A DNA stretch of 30,013 bases from the NCBI GenBank assembly GCA_045634085.1, contig JAZQZM010000094.1, positions 1 to 30,013 on the forward strand. Direction: 5' to 3'. Shown one piece after another: positions 15,287 through 25,300 of the stretch. Below the pieces are notes generated by a model. That model saw only the letters and a list, made by a program, of their open reading frames with translations. It was not told the origin of the DNA and made no database searches. The position numbers and the translations under genes are program-made. Position 1 is the stretch's first letter. Each line of letters opens with the position of its first letter. Origin of the DNA: HGM04593 sp045634085. GTDB lineage: Bacteria > Bacteroidota > Bacteroidia > Bacteroidales > Bacteroidaceae.

Positions 15287-16933
15287 ATGAAAATTAGCGC
15301 ATTACAACAAGCAAGGGCTGCTTACCAGCCAAAGTTGCCACAGGCACTTACTGAGACTGTAAAATTGTGTGAGGGTGCTGCAACAGAGTCAGTTGCTGAC
15401 CAGGAGGCCATCAAGGCCATGTTCCCTAACACCTACGGACTTCCAATCGTAACATTCGAGAAAGGTGGCGAGGCTAAGGAGTATCCTGCAATCAATGTAG
15501 GTGTAATCCTTTCTGGCGGCCAGGCTCCTGGTGGCCACAACGTAATCGCAGGTCTGTTCGACGGCGTGAAGAGACTCAACCCAGAGAGCCGTCTTTTCGG
15601 TTTCCTCATGGGTCCCGGCGGTCTTGTTGACCACAAGTACATGGAAATTACAGCCGAAATTATGGATGCTTACCGCAATACAGGCGGTTTCGACATCATC
15701 GGTTCAGGCCGTACAAAGCTCGAGAAGACAGAGCAGTTTGACAAGGGTCTTGAGATTATCAAGGAACTTGACATCAAGGCTCTTGTAATCATCGGTGGTG
15801 ACGACTCTAATACCAACGCTTGCGTGCTTGCTGAGTACTATGCAGCAAAGAACACCGGCGTACAGGTTATCGGCTGTCCAAAGACTATCGACGGCGACCT
15901 CAAGAACGCTTACATTGAGACATCATTCGGTTTCGACACAGCATGTAAGGTATATTCAGAGGTTATCGGTAACATCCAGCGCGACTGTAACTCTGCACAG
16001 AAATACTGGCACTTTATCAAGTTGATGGGCCGTTCGGCATCACACATCGCACTTGAGTGTGCACTGCAGACACAGCCTAACTACTGTATCATCTCTGAGG
16101 AGGTTGAGCAGAAGGCTCTTTCACTTGACAACATCGTAACATCTATTGCACAGGCAGTTGCTGACCGTGCTGCTGCAGGCAACAACTTCGGTACTGTCCT
16201 CATCCCAGAGGGTCTCATCGAGTTCGTTCCAGCAATGAAGGCCCTCATCGCCGAGCTCAACGACCTGTTGGCACACAATGGCGAGGAGTATGCAGCCGTT
16301 GCACCCGAGGAGCAGCGTCAGTACATCATCAACCACCTCTCAAAGGACAATGCTGAGGTTTACGCAAGCCTCCCTGCAGGTGTTGCACGCCAGCTCACAA
16401 TGGACCGCGACCCACACGGCAATGTTCAGGTATCACTCATCGAGACCGAGAAAGTGTTGTCAGAGATGGTTGCAGGCAAGCTTGCAGCATGGAAGGCTGA
16501 GGGCAAGTATGTAGGCAAGTTCAACCCACAGCACCACTTCTTCGGTTACGAGGGACGTTGCGCAGCTCCATCGAACTACGATGCTGACTACTGCTACGCA
16601 CTCGGTTACAACGCATCACAACTCATCGCTGCCGGCAAAACAGGTTACATGTCATCAGTACGCAACACTACAGCTCCTGCTGCCGAGTGGGTTGCCGGTG
16701 GTATCCCCATCACTATGATGATGAACATGGAACGCCGTCACGGCGAAATGAAGCCTGTTATCCAGAAGGCTCTCGTTGACCTCAACGGTGCACCATTCAA
16801 GGAGTTCGCAGCACACAGAGAGCAGTGGGCAAAGGAAACATGCTACGTTTACCCAGGCCCAATCCAGTACTTTGGCCCAACAGAGGTTTGTGACCAGACT
16901 ACCAAGACTCTTGCTCTTGAGCAGCAGAAGTAA
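15287..16933 (+). CDS. pfp: Diphosphate--fructose-6-phosphate 1-phosphotransferase (PPi-PFK)
   Basis: The protein has 548 residues, the length of the long PPi-dependent class. The diphosphate loop is GGQAPGGHN (77-85). GGDDSNTN (170-177) has the second aspartate that prevents ATP use, and PKTIDGDLK (198-206) holds the catalytic aspartate and the lysine typical of PPi enzymes. MGRSASHIALECALQTQPN follows. It phosphorylates fructose-6-phosphate reversibly using pyrophosphate in the cytoplasm, replacing or complementing ATP-PFK in glycolysis. The next gene starts 14 bases after the stop and may be co-transcribed. The assignment is secure. Confidence 0.97.
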   Translation: MKISALQQARAAYQPKLPQALTETVKLCEGAATESVADQEAIKAMFPNTYGLPIVTFEKGGEAKEYPAINVGVILSGGQAPGGHNVIAGLFDGVKRLNPESRLFGFLMGPGGLVDHKYMEITAEIMDAYRNTGGFDIIGSGRTKLEKTEQFDKGLEIIKELDIKALVIIGGDDSNTNACVLAEYYAAKNTGVQVIGCPKTIDGDLKNAYIETSFGFDTACKVYSEVIGNIQRDCNSAQKYWHFIKLMGRSASHIALECALQTQPNYCIISEEVEQKALSLDNIVTSIAQAVADRAAAGNNFGTVLIPEGLIEFVPAMKALIAELNDLLAHNGEEYAAVAPEEQRQYIINHLSKDNAEVYASLPAGVARQLTMDRDPHGNVQVSLIETEKVLSEMVAGKLAAWKAEGKYVGKFNPQHHFFGYEGRCAAPSNYDADYCYALGYNASQLIAAGKTGYMSSVRNTTAPAAEWVAGGIPITMMMNMERRHGEMKPVIQKALVDLNGAPFKEFAAHREQWAKETCYVYPGPIQYFGPTEVCDQTTKTLALEQQK

Positions 16934-16947
16934 ACAAAAACTATCTG

Positions 16948-17808
16948 ATGGCAGAAGCAAAAAAGAATGTAAACAAGAACGGCGGGCGGAAGTCTTCCAC
17001 CCGCCGTTCTACTTCACGCAGGAAATCCTCTTCTCCAAAAAAGACGAAGGATTGGCCTCGTTGGGTACATATCCTCATAGCGACAGCCATTACAGGAGTG
17101 CTCCTGTTCGTTGCATACCATCTTTTCCTCAAAAAGACCTTTTTCCGTTTCCAGGTATGCGACGGCGTAAAGGCATACCAGACATGTATCCCAACAGGAT
17201 ATGAAGTCTTTGGCATTGACATATCGCGCCACCAGGGAGACATAAACTGGGAGGTTCTTAAAAGAAACAACTCCCACGACGCCCCAATCAGTTTCGTGTA
17301 TATGAAAGCGACCGAGGGACGCGACCATCTGGACCCGCGATTCGCCGGAAACTGGAACGAAGCCAAGAAACATGGATTTACGTGTGGTGCATACCACTAC
17401 TTTACCGACAAGTCACCGGGAGAGGCACAGGCCGAAATGTTCATCAGGAATGTAAACCTGAAAAGCGGCGACCTGCCTCCAATGATTGACATTGAAGAAA
17501 AGCCAAAAGACAAGGTCGCATTCAACGCCGAAATAAAGAAGTTCATTCTCAGGATTGAAGAACACTACGGTGTAAAGCCCATAATATACTCGTACAGCAA
17601 ATTTTACAGGAAATATCTCGACGATGCGTTCTTCAACGACTATGAGTTGTGGATAGCCCACTACTATGTAAACAGCCCCGAAGCCAGAAGAGGTTGGAAG
17701 ATATGGCAGTTCACCGACATCGGGCGCATACCGGGAATCAGGACCAATACTGACATAAATGTCCTTAACGGAGGAACTGAAGCCCTTCAGGCACTGCTGA
17801 TAAAATAA
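16948..17808 (+). CDS. Membrane-anchored GH25 muramidase
   Basis: The protein has 286 residues. Residues 1-36 are very basic and Ser/Thr-rich, then one membrane helix (about 38-60), then a GH25 lysozyme domain to the end. GH25 motifs are FGIDISRHQGDINW (D91), FVYMKATEG, CGAYHYF, and the catalytic strand MIDIEE (D181 and E183), with the end WKIWQFTD-x-G...D-x-N. It should cleave peptidoglycan between MurNAc and GlcNAc on the periplasmic side while remaining anchored in the inner membrane with a cytoplasmic basic tail. It follows pfp by 14 bases, though no functional link to glycolysis is apparent, and a terminator closes the unit. Confidence 0.92.
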   Translation: MAEAKKNVNKNGGRKSSTRRSTSRRKSSSPKKTKDWPRWVHILIATAITGVLLFVAYHLFLKKTFFRFQVCDGVKAYQTCIPTGYEVFGIDISRHQGDINWEVLKRNNSHDAPISFVYMKATEGRDHLDPRFAGNWNEAKKHGFTCGAYHYFTDKSPGEAQAEMFIRNVNLKSGDLPPMIDIEEKPKDKVAFNAEIKKFILRIEEHYGVKPIIYSYSKFYRKYLDDAFFNDYELWIAHYYVNSPEARRGWKIWQFTDIGRIPGIRTNTDINVLNGGTEALQALLIK

Positions 17809-17841
17809 ATACCTGCCGAACCTAGTTGTTCGCAGGTATTT
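17807..17841 (+). terminator. Terminator after the GH25 gene
   Basis: AAATACCTGC and GAAC pair with GTTC and GCAGGTATTT (one bulged C, 6-base loop), followed by TGTTGTTTT. It overlaps the stop codon of the GH25 gene and also lies at the end of the convergent rluD gene. Confidence 0.8.
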
Positions 17842-17867
17842 GTTGTTTTATACGACAATAAAGAATA

Positions 17868-18959
17868 TCATTCGTTCATATAACAGGCACTTGCGCTTGA
17901 GTATCTGCGCCATGCATCAACCATAGAGAGAAAGTCCTCGGGCAGTTCCGACTCAAAGTACATCATCTCGCCGGTGACAGGGTGCACGAACCCCAATGTC
18001 TTGGCATGCAGTGCCTGACGCGGACATAGTTTGAAACAGTTGCGCACAAACTGACTGTACTTGCTGAAGTTGGTACCCTTGAGTATCTCATCGCCACCAT
18101 ACACATCGTCATTGAAAAGAATATGTCCAATGTGTTTCATGTGGACCCTAATCTGGTGTGTACGGCCTGTTTCAAGATTGCACTCAACCAATGACACATA
18201 ACTTAGCCTTTCGAGCACACGGTAATGAGTAACGGCATGCTTGCCTATTGAGTCATCAGCCGACACACACATCTGTAATCTGTTACGCGGATTGCGGGTG
18301 ATGTTACCCGTTACAGTACCTGAGTCTTCCTTTACATTGCCCCACACTACTGCATTGTATGTTCTCTTGGTAGTCTTCTTGAAGAACTGCATTCCAAGGT
18401 GCGCCTTTGCCGCAGCACTCTTGGCAACAACAAGCAATCCGGAGGTATTCTTGTCAATACGGTGCACAAGCCCCACCTGTGGGTCATTAGGGTCAAAATC
18501 GGGGTTATCCTTGAGATGCCATGCAACGGCATTGATAAGTGTACCATGCGTATTTCCGCATCCTGGATGCACTACCAGGCCTGCAGGCTTGTTCACTACC
18601 ATGAGCACATCGTCCTCATATACGATATCAAGGGGAATCTCTTCGGGAACAATGCTGTTGTCGTAGGCCGGAGTGTTCAGTGTTATTACAATCTCATCAA
18701 GCGGCTTTACCTTGTAATTGCTCTTGACTACCTTACCGTTTACCGAAATGGAACCGGCATCGGCAGCCTGCTGTATCTTGTTTCTTGAGGTATTTGCAAC
18801 GTGATCAATGAGGAACTTGTCAATACGGATTGGCGACTGCCCTTTATCGGCAGTCAGACGTATCTCCCTGAAGAGAGTCTCCTCTTCTAGTTCAAATTCA
18901 TCGCCGCCCATTACATCGGCCTCATAATCGGGCAAAAGTTCATCTACTGGCATAATCAT
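17868..18959 (-). CDS. rluD: RluD-family 23S rRNA pseudouridine synthase
   Basis: The protein has 363 residues from the ATG at 18959. An acidic N-terminal extension (1-40) precedes an S4 RNA-binding domain (about 44-93) and the RluA/RluD catalytic domain. Motif II is HRIDKNTSGLLVVAK with catalytic D169, and VVNKPAGLVVHPG and ETGRTHQIRVHMKHIGH are also present. It isomerises uridines in 23S rRNA. The ATG overlaps the stop of the PASTA gene as TGATG, deciding the start; a TTG one codon upstream is unlikely. In many Bacteroidales the next gene is ddl; here the unit ends and a convergent gene follows. Confidence 0.93.
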   Translation of the reverse strand: MIMPVDELLPDYEADVMGGDEFELEEETLFREIRLTADKGQSPIRIDKFLIDHVANTSRNKIQQAADAGSISVNGKVVKSNYKVKPLDEIVITLNTPAYDNSIVPEEIPLDIVYEDDVLMVVNKPAGLVVHPGCGNTHGTLINAVAWHLKDNPDFDPNDPQVGLVHRIDKNTSGLLVVAKSAAAKAHLGMQFFKKTTKRTYNAVVWGNVKEDSGTVTGNITRNPRNRLQMCVSADDSIGKHAVTHYRVLERLSYVSLVECNLETGRTHQIRVHMKHIGHILFNDDVYGGDEILKGTNFSKYSQFVRNCFKLCPRQALHAKTLGFVHPVTGEMMYFESELPEDFLSMVDAWRRYSSASACYMNE

Positions 18960-19543
18960 CAAAAGAATTCAGCATCAAAACGGACTGTGTCTTCAACTGT
19001 CTGCACTCCACTGCCAATCACAAGCGTAACTTTGGAACCGCGAGGTATTGCAGCACCATTGTCAAGGTCCTGTCCTTTGTACTTTACTCCGTATACCCAT
19101 TCACGTTCACCGGGAATAATCTCCACATCCTCAACAACAAAGCCCAGAGCCTTGAGACGGAATTCAGCCTCACGCAACGAGCAGTTGTCTATTATTTGAG
19201 GAAGGCCCAATTTAGGAGCCTCGACTGTATTCAGAACAAGATAAACCTTGCGGCCGTCCTTGACAAGGGCGTCGGCATTGGGCCTTTGCTCAAGGACAAC
19301 ACCGTCACCGAAACCGGGTTTATGTTTATATTCCATAATCGCATACCCGAGATTCTTCTCTTTAAGCACATCTACAGCATCCTCGAACTGCATTTTACAC
19401 ACATTGGGAACCAAGTTAGCCTCACCATGCATGGTATAGCTGTCAAGCCAGGAAAATGTACCGAAAACTGCAAGAATAGCAATCAAAATCATTACCAAGA
19501 TGCTAAAAAAGAGAGTAAGGCAAGCAAACATTATCTTTTTCAT
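18959..19543 (-). CDS. PASTA domain membrane protein
   Basis: The protein has 194 residues: a short cytoplasmic N-terminus, one membrane helix (about 7-30), and two PASTA domains (about 43-105 and 109-178). PASTA signatures visible are VPNVCKMQFEDAVDVLKEKN, GVVLEQRPNADALVKDGRKV and IPRGSKVTLVIGSG. PASTA domains bind peptidoglycan fragments or beta-lactams in kinases and PBPs. This stand-alone form, coupled to rluD, is a recurring Bacteroidetes arrangement. It is co-translated with rluD and has a strong promoter at 19617-19648. Confidence 0.9.
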   Translation of the reverse strand: MKKIMFACLTLFFSILVMILIAILAVFGTFSWLDSYTMHGEANLVPNVCKMQFEDAVDVLKEKNLGYAIMEYKHKPGFGDGVVLEQRPNADALVKDGRKVYLVLNTVEAPKLGLPQIIDNCSLREAEFRLKALGFVVEDVEIIPGEREWVYGVKYKGQDLDNGAAIPRGSKVTLVIGSGVQTVEDTVRFDAEFF

Positions 19544-19616
19544 AATTTTATACTGTCATTATCATGCTACAGCATCACTGCAACAGTTCTTCAATATATA
19601 CTCACGAATATCATGA

Positions 19617-19648
19617 CAAAAGTAATACAAGTTGACAGCATTAACAAA
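19617..19648 (-). promoter_or_regulatory. Promoter of the PASTA-rluD operon
   Basis: On the minus strand, TTTG (plus coordinates 19645-19648) and TACTTTTG (19617-19624) are separated by 20 bases. Both elements match the Bacteroidetes consensus. The leader is about 65 bases. Confidence 0.8.
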
Positions 19649-19774
19649 AATAACAGATGTTTTTAAAGTGTCACGAACCAAAAAACGCATTACTGCTGTA
19701 TAGGGCAGTTTCACCACACCCGACAGCAACATGAAAAAATGGCAAAAAAAGAAGAAATAACTGACGGGATTTAC

Positions 19775-19782
19775 TAACTTTG
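19775..19782 (+). promoter_or_regulatory. Promoter -7 element for DUF4494-yggS
   Basis: TAACTTTG matches TAnnTTTG, 50 bases before the DUF4494 start codon. No convincing -33 element is seen. Confidence 0.55.
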
Positions 19783-19832
19783 CGGTCGCGGTTTCCGCAA
19801 AATTCAAATAAACGATAAAAGACAAGAATAAT

Positions 19833-20270
19833 ATGGTACAGAGTTGGTTTGAGTGCAAAGTCACATATGAACGTGCAGGCGAGAAGGGCCTTAACACAAA
19901 AGTAAACGAGGTATATCTGGTACAGGGTTTCACATTCACCGAGATTGAGAAACGCCTGACACAGGAGTTGCAGCCACAGGTAACAGGCGAGTTCAACATC
20001 AACAAGATGGAACGTACTAAGTACAACGAACTCGTTGACAGCACAAGTGAGACTGCCGACAAGTGGTTCAAGTGCAAGATTACAATGGTAACAATTGACG
20101 AAGTTTCGGCAAAAGAGAAGAAGTCATCAGTTGTAATCCTTGTAAAGGCCGAGGATGTTACCGATGCCGTAAAGAACCTGAACAAGCACATGGAGGATTC
20201 AATCATGGACTACAACCTTGCTTCGGTAAACGAAAGTCCTATTGTTGACATTTTCCATTATGAAGGATAA
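19833..20270 (+). CDS. DUF4494 domain protein
   Basis: The protein has 145 residues. It matches the DUF4494 pattern: WFECKVTYERAGEKGLN-type start, VNEVYLVQGFTFTEIEKRL, WFKCKITMVTIDE, and the end ASVNESPIVDIFHYEG. It is a soluble, probably cytoplasmic, mixed alpha/beta protein of unknown function found widely in Bacteroidetes. Its 3' end overlaps the yggS start by 11 bases, so the two are translationally coupled; this hints at a role near PLP or amino-acid metabolism, but only by association. Confidence 0.88.
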   Translation: MVQSWFECKVTYERAGEKGLNTKVNEVYLVQGFTFTEIEKRLTQELQPQVTGEFNINKMERTKYNELVDSTSETADKWFKCKITMVTIDEVSAKEKKSSVVILVKAEDVTDAVKNLNKHMEDSIMDYNLASVNESPIVDIFHYEG

Positions 20271-20931
20271 CAACTACATAGCTGAAAGAATCAAGGCGAT
20301 AAGCGCTACCCTCCCTGAAGGGGTAACGCTTATCGCTGTGTCAAAATACCACCCGACAGAAGCCATTGAAACCGCTTACGGCGCCGGACAACGTGACTTT
20401 GGAGAAAGTAAGGCACAAGACCTTACAGTTAAGCACAAGGCATTGCCTTCAGACATAAGATGGCACTTCATCGGTCACCTCCAGAGCAACAAGATAAAGT
20501 ATATTGCACCATTCATTCACCTCATACACAGCATCGACAGCCTGCGTCTGCTCCAGGAGGTCAACAAGCAGGGAATCAAGGCCGGACGCCGCATACCATG
20601 CCTGCTGCAGATACACATAGCACAGGAAGATACAAAATTCGGTTTTACACCGGAGGAATGCCTTGCCATGCTTGAAGATGGACAATGGCGCGAACTGCAT
20701 AACGTAGAGATAAGAGGCCTCATGTGCATGGGCAGCAACACCGATAACGAAGAGCAGATAGCGTCGGAATTTTTGGCCGTTCAGGAACTCTTTGGCAGAA
20801 TTAAGGAACTTTATTTCCCCAACGACGGGAATTTCTCAATACTCTCGGCCGGCATGAGTGACGACTACCCCATAGCAATAAAGCATGGCAGCACACACAT
20901 ACGCATCGGTTCAAACATTTTCAACAGGTAA
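20260..20931 (+). CDS. YggS family PLP-homeostasis protein
   Basis: The protein has 223 residues from the ATG at 20260 (MKDNNYIAER). PLP lysine K29 is in LIAVSKYHP. The family motifs FGESKAQDL, WHFIGHLQSNKIKYI, HSIDSL and the C-terminal LSAGMSDDYPIAIKHGSTHIRIGS are all present. YggS/PROSC proteins bind PLP in an alanine-racemase-like barrel without known catalysis and keep PLP and amino-acid pools balanced. It is translationally coupled to the DUF4494 gene. It ends only 9 bases from the convergent membrane-protein gene, and no hairpin separates them. Confidence 0.94.
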   Translation: MKDNNYIAERIKAISATLPEGVTLIAVSKYHPTEAIETAYGAGQRDFGESKAQDLTVKHKALPSDIRWHFIGHLQSNKIKYIAPFIHLIHSIDSLRLLQEVNKQGIKAGRRIPCLLQIHIAQEDTKFGFTPEECLAMLEDGQWRELHNVEIRGLMCMGSNTDNEEQIASEFLAVQELFGRIKELYFPNDGNFSILSAGMSDDYPIAIKHGSTHIRIGSNIFNR

Positions 20932-20940
20932 CAGCAGTAA

Positions 20941-21669
20941 TCAGAATCTGTCCAGTGCCTTTATAAAAAGAATATACACAAACGGGAAGAGATAAATGAC
21001 GGCACTGAGAATACCCATTCCCTCAACAGAGAGTCCGTACACAACATCAATCCCCGAGTATTGCAGACAAGGAATTATACATGTTGCCGGCAGGACAGCC
21101 AGAAGTGCCGGCATGAACTTCACTGCAAAATCCCCGGCCGAGGCTACCACATCGACAAGCGTACGATAGTTGCCATATATGAAGCCATAGACCAGTGACA
21201 TTACAAGGACTCCGACAAAGAGCACCAGCATCCACCCACGGGCAAGAGGAGAACTGGAGAGTTCTCCTGTGACGCCAAGCAACGTATGCCATGGAGACAC
21301 CGTAAACATGAACACTATTGCAACATAAAGCACCAACACAGAAAGAGCAAAGAGGAAAGAGTGCAGTTCATTGTTACTGATTTTCTTAAGAGCACATAAT
21401 TTTGCAAATAGCTGCAACAGCCCCGAACCGGACAGCAACCCGGCAACAAGCATCAAAAATACGACACAGCCCCACGGAGCCGCACCAAGGAACGCATGCA
21501 CATTGAGCAGTACCCAGCGTACGCCCTCACCACTTACAAGGGAGACGACCGTAGCATCGGTACCTGAAAGCAGCTGGAAAACACTCATAAACCATGACAC
21601 CAGCCACAGTACAATGAGCACAAGCACATAGAACAGTGCCGGATAATATGCTGCCCTGCGGTTATTCAT
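20941..21669 (-). CDS. Six-helix membrane protein in kinase operon
   Basis: The protein has 242 residues from MNNRRAAYYPALFYVLVL. The ATG overlaps the end of the response-regulator gene by 8 bases (ATGAATAA-type junction), which decides the start. About six membrane helices are seen. The segment PWGCVVFLMLVAGLLSGSGL is faintly like the first half of AbgT-type transporters, but the length is only half of that family, so I do not assign it. Being the third gene of the sensor-kinase operon, it may be the output or a partner of the signalling system. Confidence 0.75.
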   Translation of the reverse strand: MNNRRAAYYPALFYVLVLIVLWLVSWFMSVFQLLSGTDATVVSLVSGEGVRWVLLNVHAFLGAAPWGCVVFLMLVAGLLSGSGLLQLFAKLCALKKISNNELHSFLFALSVLVLYVAIVFMFTVSPWHTLLGVTGELSSSPLARGWMLVLFVGVLVMSLVYGFIYGNYRTLVDVVASAGDFAVKFMPALLAVLPATCIIPCLQYSGIDVVYGLSVEGMGILSAVIYLFPFVYILFIKALDRF

Positions 21670-22384
21670 CAGCCTCAAGATTTTCAACATCAATAATATG
21701 CAGTTCTATGGCACGCACCACCAGACGGGTGACATTTATGCCACGCTGTTCACCCTCGGCAAAGAGACGTGCAACAAGGTCGGCCTGGCGTTTTTCAAGC
21801 GATTTCACTCCAAAAGGCATGGTTTTCAGCGATGCAATCATCTCCTTGGTATATCCTAAAGCCAAATGACGCAGGAAACATTCGTCGTAACGGTCAATCT
21901 CATACTCTATCATCGACTTCTGGCGTGCCACATCACGCATGACACTTTCACGGAAACGTTCTACAATCTTCTCGAGAATCGGTTGGTTGAACACGTTCCT
22001 TTTTCCGGCCATCACATTGTATATCTCATACTTTGTAAGCAGTTCCCCTGTCTTTAATGTTATTCCATCGGCTCCCGCTGAGAGGACATCCACCCAAAGT
22101 TTTTCATTAAGCAGCTCGCCTGTAAAGATAAGTACCTTCATCTGGGGATACTTCTTCTTCACCTTTGCGCATATGCCTACTCCGACAGTCGTAGAACCGG
22201 AGAGTCCAAGATCAAGCAACAACAGATCGGGCACACCACTTTCAAGAAGCTCATCAAGCTCACCCTCATTGGAAGCCACACCGATAATATCGGCTTCGGG
22301 TATATCTGCACGAAAAATTTCCTCTGTACCTTTTAGTTCGAGTTTTGCATCCTCAACTATAATAACCGTAAATTTCTTCTCCAT
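21662..22384 (-). CDS. Response regulator with degenerate LuxR-like output
   Basis: The protein has 240 residues. The receiver domain (about 5-120) has acidic residues E11-D12, phospho-acceptor D58 (LLLLDLGLSG), T88 and K111, so it should be phosphorylatable. A linker helix region follows. The C-terminal part (about 165-235, FLRHLALGYTKEMIASLKTM...VKSLEKRQADLV) resembles a NarL/LuxR helix-turn-helix but is diverged. It starts 13 bases after the giant kinase gene and overlaps the membrane-protein gene, so it is the cognate regulator of that kinase. DNA binding is likely but unproven. Confidence 0.88.
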   Translation of the reverse strand: MEKKFTVIIVEDAKLELKGTEEIFRADIPEADIIGVASNEGELDELLESGVPDLLLLDLGLSGSTTVGVGICAKVKKKYPQMKVLIFTGELLNEKLWVDVLSAGADGITLKTGELLTKYEIYNVMAGKRNVFNQPILEKIVERFRESVMRDVARQKSMIEYEIDRYDECFLRHLALGYTKEMIASLKTMPFGVKSLEKRQADLVARLFAEGEQRGINVTRLVVRAIELHIIDVENLEADE

Positions 22385-22397
22385 ATCTTATTTTATA

Positions 22398-25300
22398 TTA
22401 TTTCAATGATTTGGGCAATGTAAAGAGAATAACCGTCCCAGCCACATCGGAACGTGCTTCCATTCTGCTTCCACGATGTCCGGTATTATCCTCATGCAAG
22501 CGCACAATCTCCTTGGCAACAAGATACTCCATACACTGTATCTTTCCATCGGGCGCAATGTTCCTCCTTGTCGGCACAAACAGGTCGGCAATCTCATCGC
22601 TTGTAAGTTCATACCTATTGTCAACAAGTTCGACCCTAACCTCACTTCCGGTATCAGCCGCACGCAACTGCAACACTCCGGGCACGTCAATCCTGAAAGC
22701 AGCATCAATCAATGACTCAAAAAGATACTCTACAAGGTCAACATCGACACAGGCTGCCAAAGATGTCGCTTCAAAAGAAAGAACAATGTCCTTACCGGTC
22801 TTCTTGCGAAGACGGGCAGCATAGGCAACCGCACTCTCAAAGAGTTGCTGCATACCGACCTTCGAAACAGCAAAGCACCTGTCATCCAGTTCTCTCTTTG
22901 CACAATTGCTAAGAATACCGAAAATTGAACTGTAATAATCCATCAGTTCAGCAATGGAGGCTACCGCGGTATCTTTCTCCTCGGCACCGGCCACAGCCTG
23001 CTCGGCTACATTGCGTATACGGCTGGGATAATATACCGTTTCATGTTTGAGAGCCGAAAGACAATTATCAAGCACCATATTCTGCACGTGCAAACGGTTC
23101 TCCTCATATTTTATACGTTCAATCTGTTCCTCAGCCTCTTCAAGAGCCATATAACTGCTTGCCACACGCACAAGGGCATGATAGGCAACCGATGCCGTGT
23201 AACTGGCAACGAGTTCCAGACTGAGAAGTTCATCCTCGGTCAAGGGACGCAAGGCAACAAATTCTATGGCGCCGGCAAGAATGCGTTCATCGGCAGAGTT
23301 TACAAAGAGAGGTAACACACATGTCATTCCGTCTGAGGAAAGAAAACGTTCACCACTGTCAATGACTCCCAGCATGAAAATATTGTCACTCCTATTCGGC
23401 TTTTCACCAACCTCGGCCACAACCGGTCTGGCAGCACTCTCCTGACGCAACATTATTGCTATGCGTGACAGACGCATACTCTCACCCATGCAGCCGAAGA
23501 TTTCATTGACAATACCTCCCAACAAATCAGGAGCCTCAATGCGTCTGTTGCCTGTCGCAACCTGCAAAACCTTGCGGTTTGCCCTGAGCAGCATATTCTC
23601 ATTCCTGCGATGTATCATGTCATGCCGCACATACGACACGACAATATAAAGCACAAATGAGAGCAGAATGAACATAAGCAAGGCAACTGCCGCCATTCTA
23701 TAATTCAAGGCCGCACGCATGGCTGTATATCGTTCCGAAATACCCTTGTCCTCATGCGTCATTCTATACAGAGTCGTATAAATGTAGTTGTTGTACCTGT
23801 GCGTACGCCATCTCTTCGTAGCAAGAGAAGCAACAGCGACTTCGTTGCGTATGTCAAGAATATTGAAATACACCTCTTCCTTCAAGGAGTCGGCAAACAG
23901 TTCCTCACGCCACCATTTTATCTCATTGGCAGCTCCGGAGTCAAGCGAGAGGGTGTCTGTGCCGCCCGCATGCGTTCTGTAATATTCATTCAACAGGTCC
24001 AAAGCCTGACCGGCATATACAAAAGCCTTCTCGTAATCTCCTTCAACATTGCAGTAATAGACCGAATCGGCACAATTTGAGACCATATCAAGGGAGTTCT
24101 GCGCAACGGACGGCAACGGCAGCATCATCAGCACAATAAGAACGCCACGTAAGATTCCCTTGGGTAAACGGAAAGAGAAACGACTTCCCTTGCCCTTGTC
24201 ACTCTTTATATCCATTGAGCACACCGAGAACTGCTCACCGCTTTTCCTGTATTTTTCGATTATGCCCTTGCAGTTCATCAATCCAAAACCTCCGCCCTTC
24301 TTCTTTGCCAGCAGTTGCTCATTATCACGTCCGATGCTTGAAGCATCATACACCTTCTCGCCCAATATACGGTCAATATCAACCTGCGAAATACCTATGC
24401 CAGTATCAGTAACAGCAATCTCTACACAATCATCAAATTCGATACTCTCAAGCATCACCTTTCCGCCTGCAGGCGTGAATTTCGCAGCATTGTCAACAAG
24501 CGTGTTTACCATAAAAAGCGTTAGGGCCTTGTCGGCCTTTACTGTAACATCACAACTGCGGACCTCAAGTTCCACACCGCGTTTCTCAAGCAAAGCCCCG
24601 CTTTTGGCAACTATGGCAAAAACATCTTTAAGAGAAAACTTCTCAATCTGAAGACTCAGTTCGCCTTGACGCATCTTTATCCAACGTTCAAGAATATGGT
24701 TGAAGTCATCAAGTTTGCTTGCCAACTCAGATATGTACCGCAACTTGCGTAACGCATCATCGGCCTCGCATCCCCCGGCAAGTGCCTTCACCTCCCCACT
24801 TATCCTGTCCATATAAGGCCTCATGCCACCGACAACAGAAAGCGAGACACGCTTAAGCAGATTCTCACGCTTGTGCTCTGCAAGATAAATGGAATAGGCC
24901 TTATGCTCTTCCTCGACCCTCATGCATTCATCACAGATATCTGCCAGGAGCAATCCCTCCTCTATGGCCACAGCCACATAAGACACAACCATCTCGAGAA
25001 CCGACTTTTTCTCCTTATTCAATGGATATTCAGTCTCCACATAAAGTGTATCGTCACTCTTGCCGTCAAGATAAAGCAGACTGAACTCATATCTGTTAGA
25101 CAACTGTATCTCGGCATCGGGTTTATAAGCGACAAAGAAACGTGTTTTGCCCGAGAAATCGCCCAGACAATCATTGAGTATGGCAGAAACCGCAGCACAG
25201 AGTTCCTCCTTACTGTCAACCTCGCGCGGCAGCGATGCCAACAGCGTACGGCATGCCTTGTGCAGTTGCTTGAGACTTGCCGAATAGAACAGTTCATATC

